In this document: piece by piece, positions 25,353-33,997 of the stretch | How the letters are laid out: every line of letters starts with the position of its first letter | Numbering within the stretch: position 1 is the stretch's first letter | Assembly: GCA_029856235.1 (NCBI GenBank) | Contig: JAHQWP010000042.1 | Location: 1-49,677 of the forward strand | Source of the DNA: Promethearchaeia archaeon | GTDB lineage: Archaea > Asgardarchaeota > Lokiarchaeia > Sigyniarchaeales > SOKP01 | Direction: 5' to 3' | DNA length: 49,677 nucleotides | Notes under the pieces: model-generated | What the model saw: the letters and a program-made list of their open reading frames with translations, nothing else | The model's database searches: none | What the model was told of the DNA's origin: nothing | Program-made: the position numbers and the translations under genes

Positions 25353-27635
25353 TTGGTAATTTCTATAGTGCGCTTTAAGCTAACGAGGATTAAAGTAAAG
25401 GATTTAGCTCCAATTATTTTAGTCATGTTATTACTATTCGTGTCAATTGCCTGCGCCAATATGCTAATTCCAAGCTATGGCGTTATTCAATTTGAGTTTG
25501 GTATTCCTGAGGCGCTCATAGCAATTCCAGATTCGTTTTTTTTGTTGACTAGTGCGACCTTTGCCTTAATTTGGGGATATTATACCGATAGAATTGATAG
25601 AACCAAAGTAATAATCGCAGGTGCATTTTCTTGGACTCTCGGTATGATGTTGACGGGTTTTTCAACATCATTCGTAGTAATACTGATTTCGAGAATGATA
25701 AGCGGAATCGGATTGGGATGTGTAATACCAGTTGGCTATTCCATTATCTCCGATGCGATTCCTCCTGATGAAAGATCCGGCTGGTTCGGCACGCTCGCGA
25801 TTTTGAGCTCAATTTCTAACGGTAGTGGTCAAGCCTTGTCTTCCTTCATAGGACCGATATTGGGTTGGAGATTTCCATTCTTTTTGTTATCGGGAATTAG
25901 TATAGTGATAGTATGTGTCTTATTTTTTGTCAAAATCCCTCAACGGGGTGCCAGTGAGAACGAGTTATTAGATCTCGTCGAATTGAATTTAGAATATAGT
26001 TATAAAATATCAAAAAAAGATTTAGGTAATATACTAAAAAAGAAGACAAACAAATATTTAATCATCCAGGGCTTTTTCGCGATAATCCCAGGAACGCTTT
26101 TCGTTTACTTTATGACTTCTATGCTCTCAACTCATTATTTCTATATACTACCAATTGATATAAAACTTCAAACCGCCGCGATATTTGCTGGTCTTTTAGG
26201 AGTTGGTTATTTGTTAGGAAATGCAATTATGTCATATATAGGCGATATTTTATTTCGAAAAAACAAAAAAAATCGAACTCGATTAGCAACAGCTTGTATG
26301 CTCCTCAGTATTCCATTTGTACTTTTAATGTTATTTTCTATACAACCTATTAGCAACGAAGTGGTAACTAATCTAAATTATCCAACTCCAATACCTCCCG
26401 GAGAGATGGCAGAATATGTAATTTTAACGATTATAGAGATTTTTAAAGTTTCTCCAAATTATATTTATTATTTCGTATTTGGATTTATAGGAGCAGTGTT
26501 TAGTACAGGTTGGGTGTCAAACAAGAATGCAGTTATGGTGGATGTTAATCTTCCTGAGCACAAAGGAACTTCTACTTCCTTTTTTAGTCTAGCAGAGCAA
26601 ATGGGAAAAGGAATTACGCTATTGATATCCTTTTCTTTGATCTCATTTTTTGGAAGTGTGTTTAATATGATGCTCTTTTCGGTATTTCTTTGGGTACCTT
26701 CCGCTTTACTATGGTTCCTCGCTGGTAGATCTGTTGAAGCCGATATGGAATATAAATCTACGATTCTTTCGGAAAGAAAGCAGATAAATTTGTTGGATTT
26801 TATCTTTGAATTAGAAATTCAAATGGATAGAGCTACTCAAAAAATCCAAGATTCAAAGTACTACATTTTATCAGATACGTTGAAATTTAATAAATTGCTA
26901 GAAGAAGCTATTGCAATTTTAAGTTATTGTGAAAAGGAAGGAGAATTTAGGAGCATTACCAAAATAGAGAAAAGAGCACACGATCTTAATGTTAAGGCAA
27001 ACTCAATCAAAAATATGGCTAATCAAATTTTTAAGATTCTTGAGTTAGAGGATTTAACCGCTAAAGAAATAGATATGTTTAACGAAGATTTAAGACAGAT
27101 TAGGTTAAAAATTGCGGAAGGAGAAAGAAGTACTTTTGGAGATCTTCAAATCCTTTATGAAGATGCTTATTTGAAAATAATAGAAGCTCGGCTACTAAGA
27201 AAAAACGATTTAATTAAGAGTAGGGGTAAAGTTTTAGACTCAATCAAAATCTACGAGAGAGTAAAAAACCTATTAAATGAGCGATTAGACGTCATTTTAG
27301 ACAATTCAGAGCTACGTGACGAGGAAAAGTTTGTATACGATAAAGAACAAGAACTATTAGAAAAATGTTCTAAAGCCTTAACAGCGACAAATAATTTGAA
27401 AGAAGAATTCGAAGGGATATTCGAAAAATTAGAAGAAAAAGGGATTACTGAAAAAGACCTAAAAAATATATCTGAGTTAACACTTGAGTATAATATTAAC
27501 CTCTATAAAGTAATTGTGGAAACTTTTGGTCAGGATAAGAAGACTAAAGACACAATTTTGGAAGTATTGGACGAAATTGATGCTATTTTTAACGATTATG
27601 ATAATTTGAAGGAATTAGAATTGAAAGTGTTCTAA
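25353..27635 (+). CDS. MFS transporter with a ~290-residue helical cytoplasmic tail
   Basis: A 760-residue protein. Residues 1-460 are a 12-helix major facilitator of the Spinster/MFS-1 kind with the loop motif GYYTDRIDRTKV after helix 2, ARG-like charges in R-S-G-W-F near helix 5, and a large loop at about 210-235. From about residue 465 the protein is hydrophilic and almost all helix, with heptad-like runs (for example ELEIQMDRATQKIQDSKYYI and LLNERLDVILDNSELRDEEK), so a long cytosolic coiled coil or helical bundle. Substrate unknown. The start is TTG 25353 or GTG 25368; a TATA-like stretch at 25324-25338 fits a leaderless TTG. Divergent to nothing near. Confidence 0.85.
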   Translation: MVISIVRFKLTRIKVKDLAPIILVMLLLFVSIACANMLIPSYGVIQFEFGIPEALIAIPDSFFLLTSATFALIWGYYTDRIDRTKVIIAGAFSWTLGMMLTGFSTSFVVILISRMISGIGLGCVIPVGYSIISDAIPPDERSGWFGTLAILSSISNGSGQALSSFIGPILGWRFPFFLLSGISIVIVCVLFFVKIPQRGASENELLDLVELNLEYSYKISKKDLGNILKKKTNKYLIIQGFFAIIPGTLFVYFMTSMLSTHYFYILPIDIKLQTAAIFAGLLGVGYLLGNAIMSYIGDILFRKNKKNRTRLATACMLLSIPFVLLMLFSIQPISNEVVTNLNYPTPIPPGEMAEYVILTIIEIFKVSPNYIYYFVFGFIGAVFSTGWVSNKNAVMVDVNLPEHKGTSTSFFSLAEQMGKGITLLISFSLISFFGSVFNMMLFSVFLWVPSALLWFLAGRSVEADMEYKSTILSERKQINLLDFIFELEIQMDRATQKIQDSKYYILSDTLKFNKLLEEAIAILSYCEKEGEFRSITKIEKRAHDLNVKANSIKNMANQIFKILELEDLTAKEIDMFNEDLRQIRLKIAEGERSTFGDLQILYEDAYLKIIEARLLRKNDLIKSRGKVLDSIKIYERVKNLLNERLDVILDNSELRDEEKFVYDKEQELLEKCSKALTATNNLKEEFEGIFEKLEEKGITEKDLKNISELTLEYNINLYKVIVETFGQDKKTKDTILEVLDEIDAIFNDYDNLKELELKVF

Positions 27636-27655
27636 AATTATTAATATTTAATTCA

Positions 27656-28036
27656 TTAGTTGTTTAAAAATTCTGATTTTAAAATCTCTTTATAATCATC
27701 TCTTTCGTTATTTACTAACTCCTTGGTGCTTTTTCCTTTATGATTGTAGTTATCGGGACTATCATTATTTGAGAATAAATTTACAAGTAAAATTAAACAA
27801 TTTTTGAGTTCTAAATCGTTTGTTCTTCCCGAATTAAAGTTATTCATAATTTTAATAAGGAGATTGCTTAACCAAACCTTGTTAAATTGAGATATGTCGA
27901 TCTCCTCATCCTTAGATTTTCTATTGTAAAAATCTAAGATATTTGCTACGCAATCCATTTTAAATTTATTCCTATACCCTTGTGAGAGTTCAAGAATTAC
28001 ATAAATTTGCGCTCTTGAAAATCTCTTAATCTTCAA
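27656..28036 (-). CDS. Hypothetical protein, 126 residues
   Basis: Not recognised. A mixed, charged and mostly helical protein with FSRAQIYVILELSQGYRNK at the start and an Asn/Asp-rich middle (NNDSPDNYNH). There is no signal peptide or membrane helix. It starts at TTG 28036; the frame stays open upstream for several codons without a good start, and a TATA-like TTTTTATA lies about 30-35 bases before it. It is convergent with the MFS gene. The next minus-strand gene starts 118 bases upstream, of which nothing else is supported. Confidence 0.5.
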   Translation of the reverse strand: MKIKRFSRAQIYVILELSQGYRNKFKMDCVANILDFYNRKSKDEEIDISQFNKVWLSNLLIKIMNNFNSGRTNDLELKNCLILLVNLFSNNDSPDNYNHKGKSTKELVNNERDDYKEILKSEFLNN

Positions 28037-28154
28037 TATTCTATTTACTGATACATGATAATTCGAGTATAAAAATATTCTTGGCTAAATGTCGCAAGAG
28101 AAAAAAGAAGATAATCCAATATTACTCGAAGAGCTATAAATTTGGATATTTTTT

Positions 28155-28709
28155 TTATATGCCTACTTCGACTCGTTCTATAAAATTATCAATAGCCTGT
28201 TCAAGATCAATTAAATCCTCGACTTCTTTTATATCAGAACTCGCAATTCTATTTAGAAATTCCTTTAAAAGCTTTTCTTTCTCTTTATCTTGAGGAAAGA
28301 TTAAACTACTTTTGTAATGCTCGTAATCTAATATATTAGTAAACACCAAGAAAAGTATCTCAATATGACTGTAGTCTATCATACTAAGAAGTTTCTCTTT
28401 CGTGATCAGAGTTTTAGTCTGGTCTTTGTAAAATCCGGAAAGATCGTTGTAATAATTTGTTATACGAGCAATATTATCTAGCTGTGCTTGTAACGCAGCT
28501 TGACTTATAGGACTATCGTCGCTATACATAATCTCAAAATAGGCGCTGATGAAATCTTTTAATTTTTGGAGTTTTTGCTGAAATACGCGTGTTTTAACGA
28601 TTCTCGTAAACATCGGGCTCTCTTTATCTTTATAAAACTTCAATTCAAACTTAACAATAGCTAAGATATCGAGAAATAATTCCTTAATATCAATATTATC
28701 TTTTTCCAT
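28155..28709 (-). CDS. Hypothetical helical protein, 184 residues
   Basis: Not recognised. An all-helical, acidic protein with conserved-looking segments VFQQKLQKLKDFISAYFE and IDLEQAIDNFIERVEVG; no membrane segment or motif is visible. ATG 28709 is preceded by A+T-rich sequence without a ribosome site, so a leaderless message is possible. Its neighbours are also unknowns, an MFS transporter with a helical tail and a nucleotidyltransferase; no functional link can be drawn from the sequence. Confidence 0.55.
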   Translation of the reverse strand: MEKDNIDIKELFLDILAIVKFELKFYKDKESPMFTRIVKTRVFQQKLQKLKDFISAYFEIMYSDDSPISQAALQAQLDNIARITNYYNDLSGFYKDQTKTLITKEKLLSMIDYSHIEILFLVFTNILDYEHYKSSLIFPQDKEKEKLLKEFLNRIASSDIKEVEDLIDLEQAIDNFIERVEVGI

Positions 28710-28878
28710 TTTAATAGAAGTTAATCGTAAGTGAATTTTTATTTCTAATTACTAATATAGCTTTGATAATATAAAAATATCCTATCTAAAGAATTCTAAT
28801 TTACCAATTAATATAATTTTTAAGGTTAGTCATTCCATCTAAAGTTAAGAATGTATAAGCTTACACTATTACTCTTAG

Positions 28879-29868
28879 TTAATAAGTCAATGGAAAATAT
28901 CTTGGCTCTGGAATCTGTTTTTTAGATTGCGATGGCTTTCTGCTTATTTTTTTTTTTGTCAGCTTTCTGAAGAGTATTGCTTTCACATGAATCTTCAGAA
29001 TTCTAATAGGTGTATATATCATAAACTTTAGATCGTTGGATGGTTTTCGTCTTAGTTTGATAAATCTTCGGTAAAATTTCTCAGCATTCATTCTTTTTTT
29101 AGGTTTTTCAAATGAAATGAATCTATCAACGATTTTATCTATCAATGCTGAATCTTCATAGCAATAATAATTTGAAGCTTTTAACGACCATTTGATAGCT
29201 TCTAGTTGGTATTTTATTGAATTCAATTCTTTAATTGGTCCAATGAGTAGCGCAAAAAAAGAAATAAAGAGATTCATGACACAACTTCTAACCATCTCAC
29301 GAACAGAAATTTTAATTTTATTCTTGAGGTCATTTCTGAGATCATCACCGTATAAAATAGTACTGTTTTTAATAACATTACCTAAAACAATATTTCGAGG
29401 CGCAAATAATGCTGAAAACACGCGGTTTACCCGAAAAATCTTATAAAAAATCGCCTGTTCCCAATATTTTTGCTTAGTTAGAAAATGACTCATAAACATT
29501 CCCGTTGATTGCTGAATGACACTAAGTACTTCGCTGGTTAGCTTAGCTGTTGGTTCTTTAAAACTGTGCTTAATTTCTAGTGCCAGAAAATACCTTTCGA
29601 TTTCTTTAATATGATGGCTTGAGACTCGATTTTTAAAAATGAAGAGCAGATCGCAATCAGACACAATAGTGCTTTCTGATTCTTCTTGTTGGCTTCCAAA
29701 TAAAAGAAGAGATACGATTTTATTAATGCCAATTTCTTTATTGATTAAATCTACGATGTCTTTAATGTAATTACGTGATTGTTCATTTAAACCTTTTAGA
29801 TTACTAGAGATATAATGCTTTATTTTATCATTTGTTTCTCTAGAGCTACTCGAATCGATATCTTGCAT
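28879..29868 (-). CDS. Nucleotidyltransferase-domain protein (Pol-beta superfamily)
   Basis: A 329-residue protein. The N-terminal domain carries LLLFGSQQEE with Gly58-Ser59 and then SDCDLLFIF with Asp71 and Asp73, the GS-x(n)-DxD metal site of MNT-type/Pol-beta nucleotidyltransferases. The rest is helical, with a basic C-terminus (KKISRKPSQSKKQ). Substrate could be a nucleic acid, protein or small molecule; no HEPN antitoxin partner is visible beside it. It is 66 bases downstream of the FadH-like gene on the same strand. Start ATG 29868. Confidence 0.75.
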   Translation of the reverse strand: MQDIDSSSSRETNDKIKHYISSNLKGLNEQSRNYIKDIVDLINKEIGINKIVSLLLFGSQQEESESTIVSDCDLLFIFKNRVSSHHIKEIERYFLALEIKHSFKEPTAKLTSEVLSVIQQSTGMFMSHFLTKQKYWEQAIFYKIFRVNRVFSALFAPRNIVLGNVIKNSTILYGDDLRNDLKNKIKISVREMVRSCVMNLFISFFALLIGPIKELNSIKYQLEAIKWSLKASNYYCYEDSALIDKIVDRFISFEKPKKRMNAEKFYRRFIKLRRKPSNDLKFMIYTPIRILKIHVKAILFRKLTKKKISRKPSQSKKQIPEPRYFPLTY

Positions 29869-29934
29869 CTTTTCTTGAAATACAATTTCCTATAATAAAA
29901 ATTTAAAATGAAAATTAAAAGTTGAGTAAAAAAC

Positions 29935-31944
29935 TTAAATTCGGTTACCGAGATTATATCCCCTACTAATAGCTTCCATAACAGTTTGTGGTTTTTTAGC
30001 ATCCCCAAGCTTTTCAACTGGAATTTTTAAAGATTTTATCTCTTTAAAAAGAGAATCGTTCGGTTTAACACCTGTAGCATAATAAACATAATCAATATCG
30101 TTAATTTGTTGTTCGGTATCGTTAGCGTCGATGTAAGATACATAATCCTTACCTATTTCAGTCACTTTTACACTAGTATACTTTTTCACCCCAAGATAAT
30201 CGCACTTGTCTAAAAGAACCCATTTAGTCGTCTTACCGAGTGCAGTTCCTAATTTAGGTAGTTGTTCTAGAACAGTCACTTTGTTCCTGCCTTCTTGCAT
30301 CATTTTCAATGCTACTTCTGGCTCTAATGCTTTATAGAGGGTGAGAAAATTAAACGAGTCAGGATCCATCGATCCGTATTTAGCGATATATATAGCTAAT
30401 TCTATACCTGTAGCTCCCCCCCCAATGATTACGTTATTTCTCCCTACTGGGGCATCTCCTTTAAACACATCATTTGCCCAAAATACATTATCTCCTTCAA
30501 TTCCTGCAATTTTAGGCTTAATAGGAGTGGAACCAGTTGCTACAAACACAACATCGGGATTTACTTCTTTAACTCTATCAATTGTTACTTCTTGTTGTAG
30601 GTGAACTCGAATATTATATTTCTGAATCCAATAATTGTAGCTTTCAATAATTCTCTTAAATTCGTTCCTTCCTGGCGGAATCCATATTATATTTAATAAT
30701 CCACCAATTTTATCATCCTTTTCATATAAATGCACTTCATGACCTCTCATGGCGGCAACGCGAGCTGCTTCTAATCCTGCCGGGCCTGATCCAATTATCA
30801 TGACATTTTTCTTGGTTTCAAGTGGATTTAACTCAGTTTTAGCTTCTCTACCAGCTCTCGCGTTTCGTAAACAACCAACTGACTGCATGTTAAAAATGGC
30901 ATCAAAACATCCTTGATTGCAGCCAATACAATTCATAATATCGTTTAATTCTCCTCTCTTTGCCTTTTCAGGGAGATAGGGATCAGCAATTAAAGTTCGA
31001 CCCATACATACGGCATCAGCTTTTCCAGCCATTAAAATCTTCTCAGCTAATTCTGCTGTGTTTATTCTATTGGAAGAAAATACTGGTATAGAAACATGAT
31101 TCTTTATATTTTCTGCTAAATAGGAATAACATCCTTCTGGAACGTCCATTGTTGTTTGAGGGGTTTTAGTTTCATGCCACCCCCCAGTCACATTGAGATA
31201 ATCTAGGTATTTGGAAAGTTCTTCAGCTATAACCGCCTTCTCTTTATATGTATTACTGTTCGGTACAAAATCATCCCCAGATATCCTATAACCAAGTGGG
31301 ATATCTCCTAACTTAGATCTCATTAACTCCATAGTTTCAATAGGAAATCTAAGTCGGTCTTCAAGGTCACCACCGTAATTATCAGTTCGTTTGTTCGTTT
31401 TTGGGGATATAAATTGAGTCATTAAGTAGCCAGCATTAGCACAAATTTCGACCGCATCGAAACCCGCTTTTTTTGCGCGCAAACCAGCATCGGCGAATGC
31501 TTGCTGTTCATTTTTGATGTCTTCAAGAGTCATTTCTCGAGGTGTAGTTTTACTAAATTTACTATATACTGCCGAAGGGGCAATTGGGGCCTTACCAATT
31601 ACTAAAGGCATAGTATATGCGCCACCATGGTACATTTGAGCACAAATCTTTACATCATCCCTCGCATCATGGACTGCTTGTGTTAATTGGGTCAAAGTTG
31701 GTAGATAATCATCACTATCAATGGAGATCATCATCGGATGTCCTTTTGCATAAAGATCTACATAACATCCTCCTACAATAAGCATTCCAGCACCACCCTT
31801 TGCTCTTTCAACATAAAAATCAATTAACTTTTGAGTAATATACCCATCGCTAGCCATATTGAGATTTATTGCGGGCATAACTATACGATTTGAAACGCTC
31901 ATTTGTCCAATCTTAAATGGGGTAAACAATTTATAAAACTTCAT
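29935..31944 (-). CDS. FadH-like flavin/Fe-S oxidoreductase (OYE family, NADH-dependent)
   Basis: A 669-residue protein of the 2,4-dienoyl-CoA reductase architecture. Residues 1-330 are the FMN TIM barrel (FTPFKIGQMSVSNRIVMPA at the start). CIGCNQGC...C with C-x2-C-x3-C-x11-C binds a [4Fe-4S] cluster as in E. coli FadH. Next come a FAD Rossmann site (IIGSGPAGLEAARVAA) and an NAD(P) site (NVIIGGGATGIELAIYIA). It transfers electrons from NAD(P)H through FAD, the cluster and FMN to an unsaturated substrate. Which enoate or dienoyl substrate is reduced cannot be read from sequence. SD-like AAAGGTTAA precedes ATG 31944. It could serve acyl metabolism with the thiolase and the acyl-CoA ligase. Confidence 0.88.
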   Translation of the reverse strand: MKFYKLFTPFKIGQMSVSNRIVMPAINLNMASDGYITQKLIDFYVERAKGGAGMLIVGGCYVDLYAKGHPMMISIDSDDYLPTLTQLTQAVHDARDDVKICAQMYHGGAYTMPLVIGKAPIAPSAVYSKFSKTTPREMTLEDIKNEQQAFADAGLRAKKAGFDAVEICANAGYLMTQFISPKTNKRTDNYGGDLEDRLRFPIETMELMRSKLGDIPLGYRISGDDFVPNSNTYKEKAVIAEELSKYLDYLNVTGGWHETKTPQTTMDVPEGCYSYLAENIKNHVSIPVFSSNRINTAELAEKILMAGKADAVCMGRTLIADPYLPEKAKRGELNDIMNCIGCNQGCFDAIFNMQSVGCLRNARAGREAKTELNPLETKKNVMIIGSGPAGLEAARVAAMRGHEVHLYEKDDKIGGLLNIIWIPPGRNEFKRIIESYNYWIQKYNIRVHLQQEVTIDRVKEVNPDVVFVATGSTPIKPKIAGIEGDNVFWANDVFKGDAPVGRNNVIIGGGATGIELAIYIAKYGSMDPDSFNFLTLYKALEPEVALKMMQEGRNKVTVLEQLPKLGTALGKTTKWVLLDKCDYLGVKKYTSVKVTEIGKDYVSYIDANDTEQQINDIDYVYYATGVKPNDSLFKEIKSLKIPVEKLGDAKKPQTVMEAISRGYNLGNRI

Positions 31945-32053
31945 ATTTAACCTTTTTCACTGAATTTATTGTTATATAGTTATTAAATTAAAATTATCCT
32001 TAACCAAATAAATTTATACTTTTGGGTTATTCCAAAAAAAAATAATACAAAAA

Positions 32054-32845
32054 TTATCTAAAATAAGAATCGGAACCAGGATCCTCTTGAGGTCCTTTCA
32101 TAAATTGATTTGCTTGTTTTTTATATGTATCAATTACATGTTCCATTTCTTCGATTTTTGAATTTAATTCATCGAAGTTCATCTCAATATTAAAATATTC
32201 CTTCAAAATTACAAGTAATGCTTTAGATGCTCGAGGGTCTAGAGCCATCATCGGGAGGGGCAATGTTTCTGCTAACAAACATACACCGGGAGCGTAACCC
32301 TTTTGGCCCGCCCATGCAGGTAATATTCCATTTGCTCCCGCAATAACTCCAACTTCCATTAGAATCGTATTTTCATATTTTAAAAACGAATTAACAATTT
32401 CCTGATCTGTCCCGCAAACGTGAACCAGAGGGATGTCTCTTATTTTATCAGTTACCATAGCGCCAGCACTGATATACATTTTGATTTTACCTTCTGTTAG
32501 CTTATCCATCTCTTCACAAAACTTTTGTGAAAACTCAAATACCCCTCCTGAAGTTTGAGGTTGATAATTCGCGGTTAAAATAAATAAATCTGGTTTATTC
32601 TTTTGTTTTCTAGATTTAAAATAAACTTTAGCTGATGGAAGTTCCATTTTCCCCTTTTCAACATTTGATTTTGGCGGAAAATCAAAATATTCAATTTCTA
32701 AAAACTTTTTTGCATTAATCGAGTCTTTAATAGATGTAATCGCTAATTGAGCTACTAAAGCAATTCCAGGCCACCCTATTAAGACAATAGGATCGTGTAA
32801 ATCGTCTGGATTTAATTCAAACTGTTGAGTTATGTTTATATACAT
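32054..32845 (-). CDS. PAC2-family proteasome assembly chaperone-like protein
   Basis: A 263-residue PAC2 protein of archaeal type: DPIVLIGWPGIALVAQL is the glycine-rich N-terminal turn, AGAMVTDKIRDIPLVHV and GVIAGANGILPAWAGQKGY are characteristic, and PLPMMALDPRASKALLVIL ends the fold. A helical tail (about 218-250) and the C-terminal residues SYFR follow. The last three, Y-F-R, recall the HbYX proteasome-docking tail with Phe in place of Tyr. The gene follows the zinc-ribbon membrane protein by 18 bases, so they are probably co-expressed. Role in proteasome assembly is inferred from family. Confidence 0.85.
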   Translation of the reverse strand: MYINITQQFELNPDDLHDPIVLIGWPGIALVAQLAITSIKDSINAKKFLEIEYFDFPPKSNVEKGKMELPSAKVYFKSRKQKNKPDLFILTANYQPQTSGGVFEFSQKFCEEMDKLTEGKIKMYISAGAMVTDKIRDIPLVHVCGTDQEIVNSFLKYENTILMEVGVIAGANGILPAWAGQKGYAPGVCLLAETLPLPMMALDPRASKALLVILKEYFNIEMNFDELNSKIEEMEHVIDTYKKQANQFMKGPQEDPGSDSYFR

Positions 32846-32862
32846 TATATAACACTAATTTT

Positions 32863-33870
32863 TTATTCTATTTCAAAATTTAGGCTTTCTCCACAATGTA
32901 GACAAAAATCGAATTTAGTTCTCATAAAGTTCCCACAGAAGGGACAATAAATCCCAGAACCACTTACAGCTTCATAATGGGTCGCTTTATAACTCTGAGG
33001 GACTTCTTGGTAAGATGATTTGTACAGTAGAGATTGTTCTTTTTTCTTCTTTAAATTAACATATAATGACGTTAGTAAACAAATTAATAATGGTGAAAAT
33101 AGAAAAGGAACAATACTATGAATGAAATCATAAAGGATAATTACTCCATAATCTCTAGTTAAAGGATTATAGAATAAAGGGTCATAAAAATCTACGAAAT
33201 TTTCTATAATAATGCGATATATAGTATCGCATACAACAATTATTAGATTATAAAAAATAAATGTGCCAATGATTTTCCAGAATTCTCCTTTTGCGACACG
33301 GCGAGCATCCTTTATAGGATGTTCAGAATCCTCAGAATGATATGTAAAGATATAAAATATGTAGAATCCAAAGAGTATTATTCCAGGTATAAACAACAGC
33401 CATCCCACAGAAAATGCAACTCCTAATAAAAGTAACACTAATAAAAATCTCCCATTCAAAGCCCTTTTTAATTCAGATATTAAACTTGTCTCCCTACCAA
33501 TAAATTTGTTGTACAAATAGTTACTCACTAAGCATAATGGGATTACTGTGAATACGGTAGAAATAAGACTATCTAAGAAAATACTAGAAAGCCCAACAAC
33601 CATGAATCTAAACAATAGTTCAAATTCAGCGGGTGTTAGAAGAGTCGGATCCCCTTCAAGGATAACTCCAATAGCGGGAGTCATAGTAATTAGTTGCCAT
33701 TCAAGTTCGACAATTATTAAATTTTTAATTATTAACGAAACTATAAAAAATAAGCCTATAGGTAGGATTAAAGTCAACCAATTTTTGCCAAATAAATAAA
33801 AACCTTCAGCTATAATAACATTAAATCGTTTACTTGCATAGCTGTTCAGTTTTGGATATTCATCTGACAT
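32863..33870 (-). CDS. Polytopic membrane protein with C-terminal zinc ribbon
   Basis: A 335-residue protein with about six hydrophobic helices, clearest near residues 33-55, 85-112, 140-175, 203-225 and 245-275, in an arrangement like uncharacterised archaeal/bacterial membrane families with the DARRVAKGEFWKIIG amphipathic segment. A cytosolic C-terminal domain ends with YCPFCGN...FCLHCGESLNF, two CxxC pairs ten residues apart. That tail closely resembles the one on the subtilase at 19731-23696. It starts at ATG 33870 and precedes the PAC2 gene by 18 bases. Function unknown. Confidence 0.75.
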   Translation of the reverse strand: MSDEYPKLNSYASKRFNVIIAEGFYLFGKNWLTLILPIGLFFIVSLIIKNLIIVELEWQLITMTPAIGVILEGDPTLLTPAEFELLFRFMVVGLSSIFLDSLISTVFTVIPLCLVSNYLYNKFIGRETSLISELKRALNGRFLLVLLLLGVAFSVGWLLFIPGIILFGFYIFYIFTYHSEDSEHPIKDARRVAKGEFWKIIGTFIFYNLIIVVCDTIYRIIIENFVDFYDPLFYNPLTRDYGVIILYDFIHSIVPFLFSPLLICLLTSLYVNLKKKKEQSLLYKSSYQEVPQSYKATHYEAVSGSGIYCPFCGNFMRTKFDFCLHCGESLNFEIE

Positions 33871-33997
33871 AATTTCTAATATTTTTTTAATTATTTATAA
33901 TTTTTTAAACACATTTAATTATAAGGATACTTCATTAAATTAAAAGTAGGAATAGTAAAAATTTTAATAAGAAATAATTTTTATAATAATACCGTTT

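Noticed and set aside
28081-28293. Plus-strand frame beginning MAKCRKRKKK
   Set aside because: It overlaps the end of the 184-residue minus-strand gene and is rich in Lys, Ser and Phe from reversed A+T-rich sequence; no ribosome site.
28879-29868. MNT-HEPN toxin-antitoxin pair
   Set aside because: The nucleotidyltransferase is 329 residues, too long for an MNT antitoxin, and no HEPN Rx4-6H motif is seen in the neighbours.
29820-30017. Minus-strand open frame overlapping the ends of two genes
   Set aside because: It lies over the FadH-like C-terminus and the start of the nucleotidyltransferase, both well supported; its composition is not protein-like.
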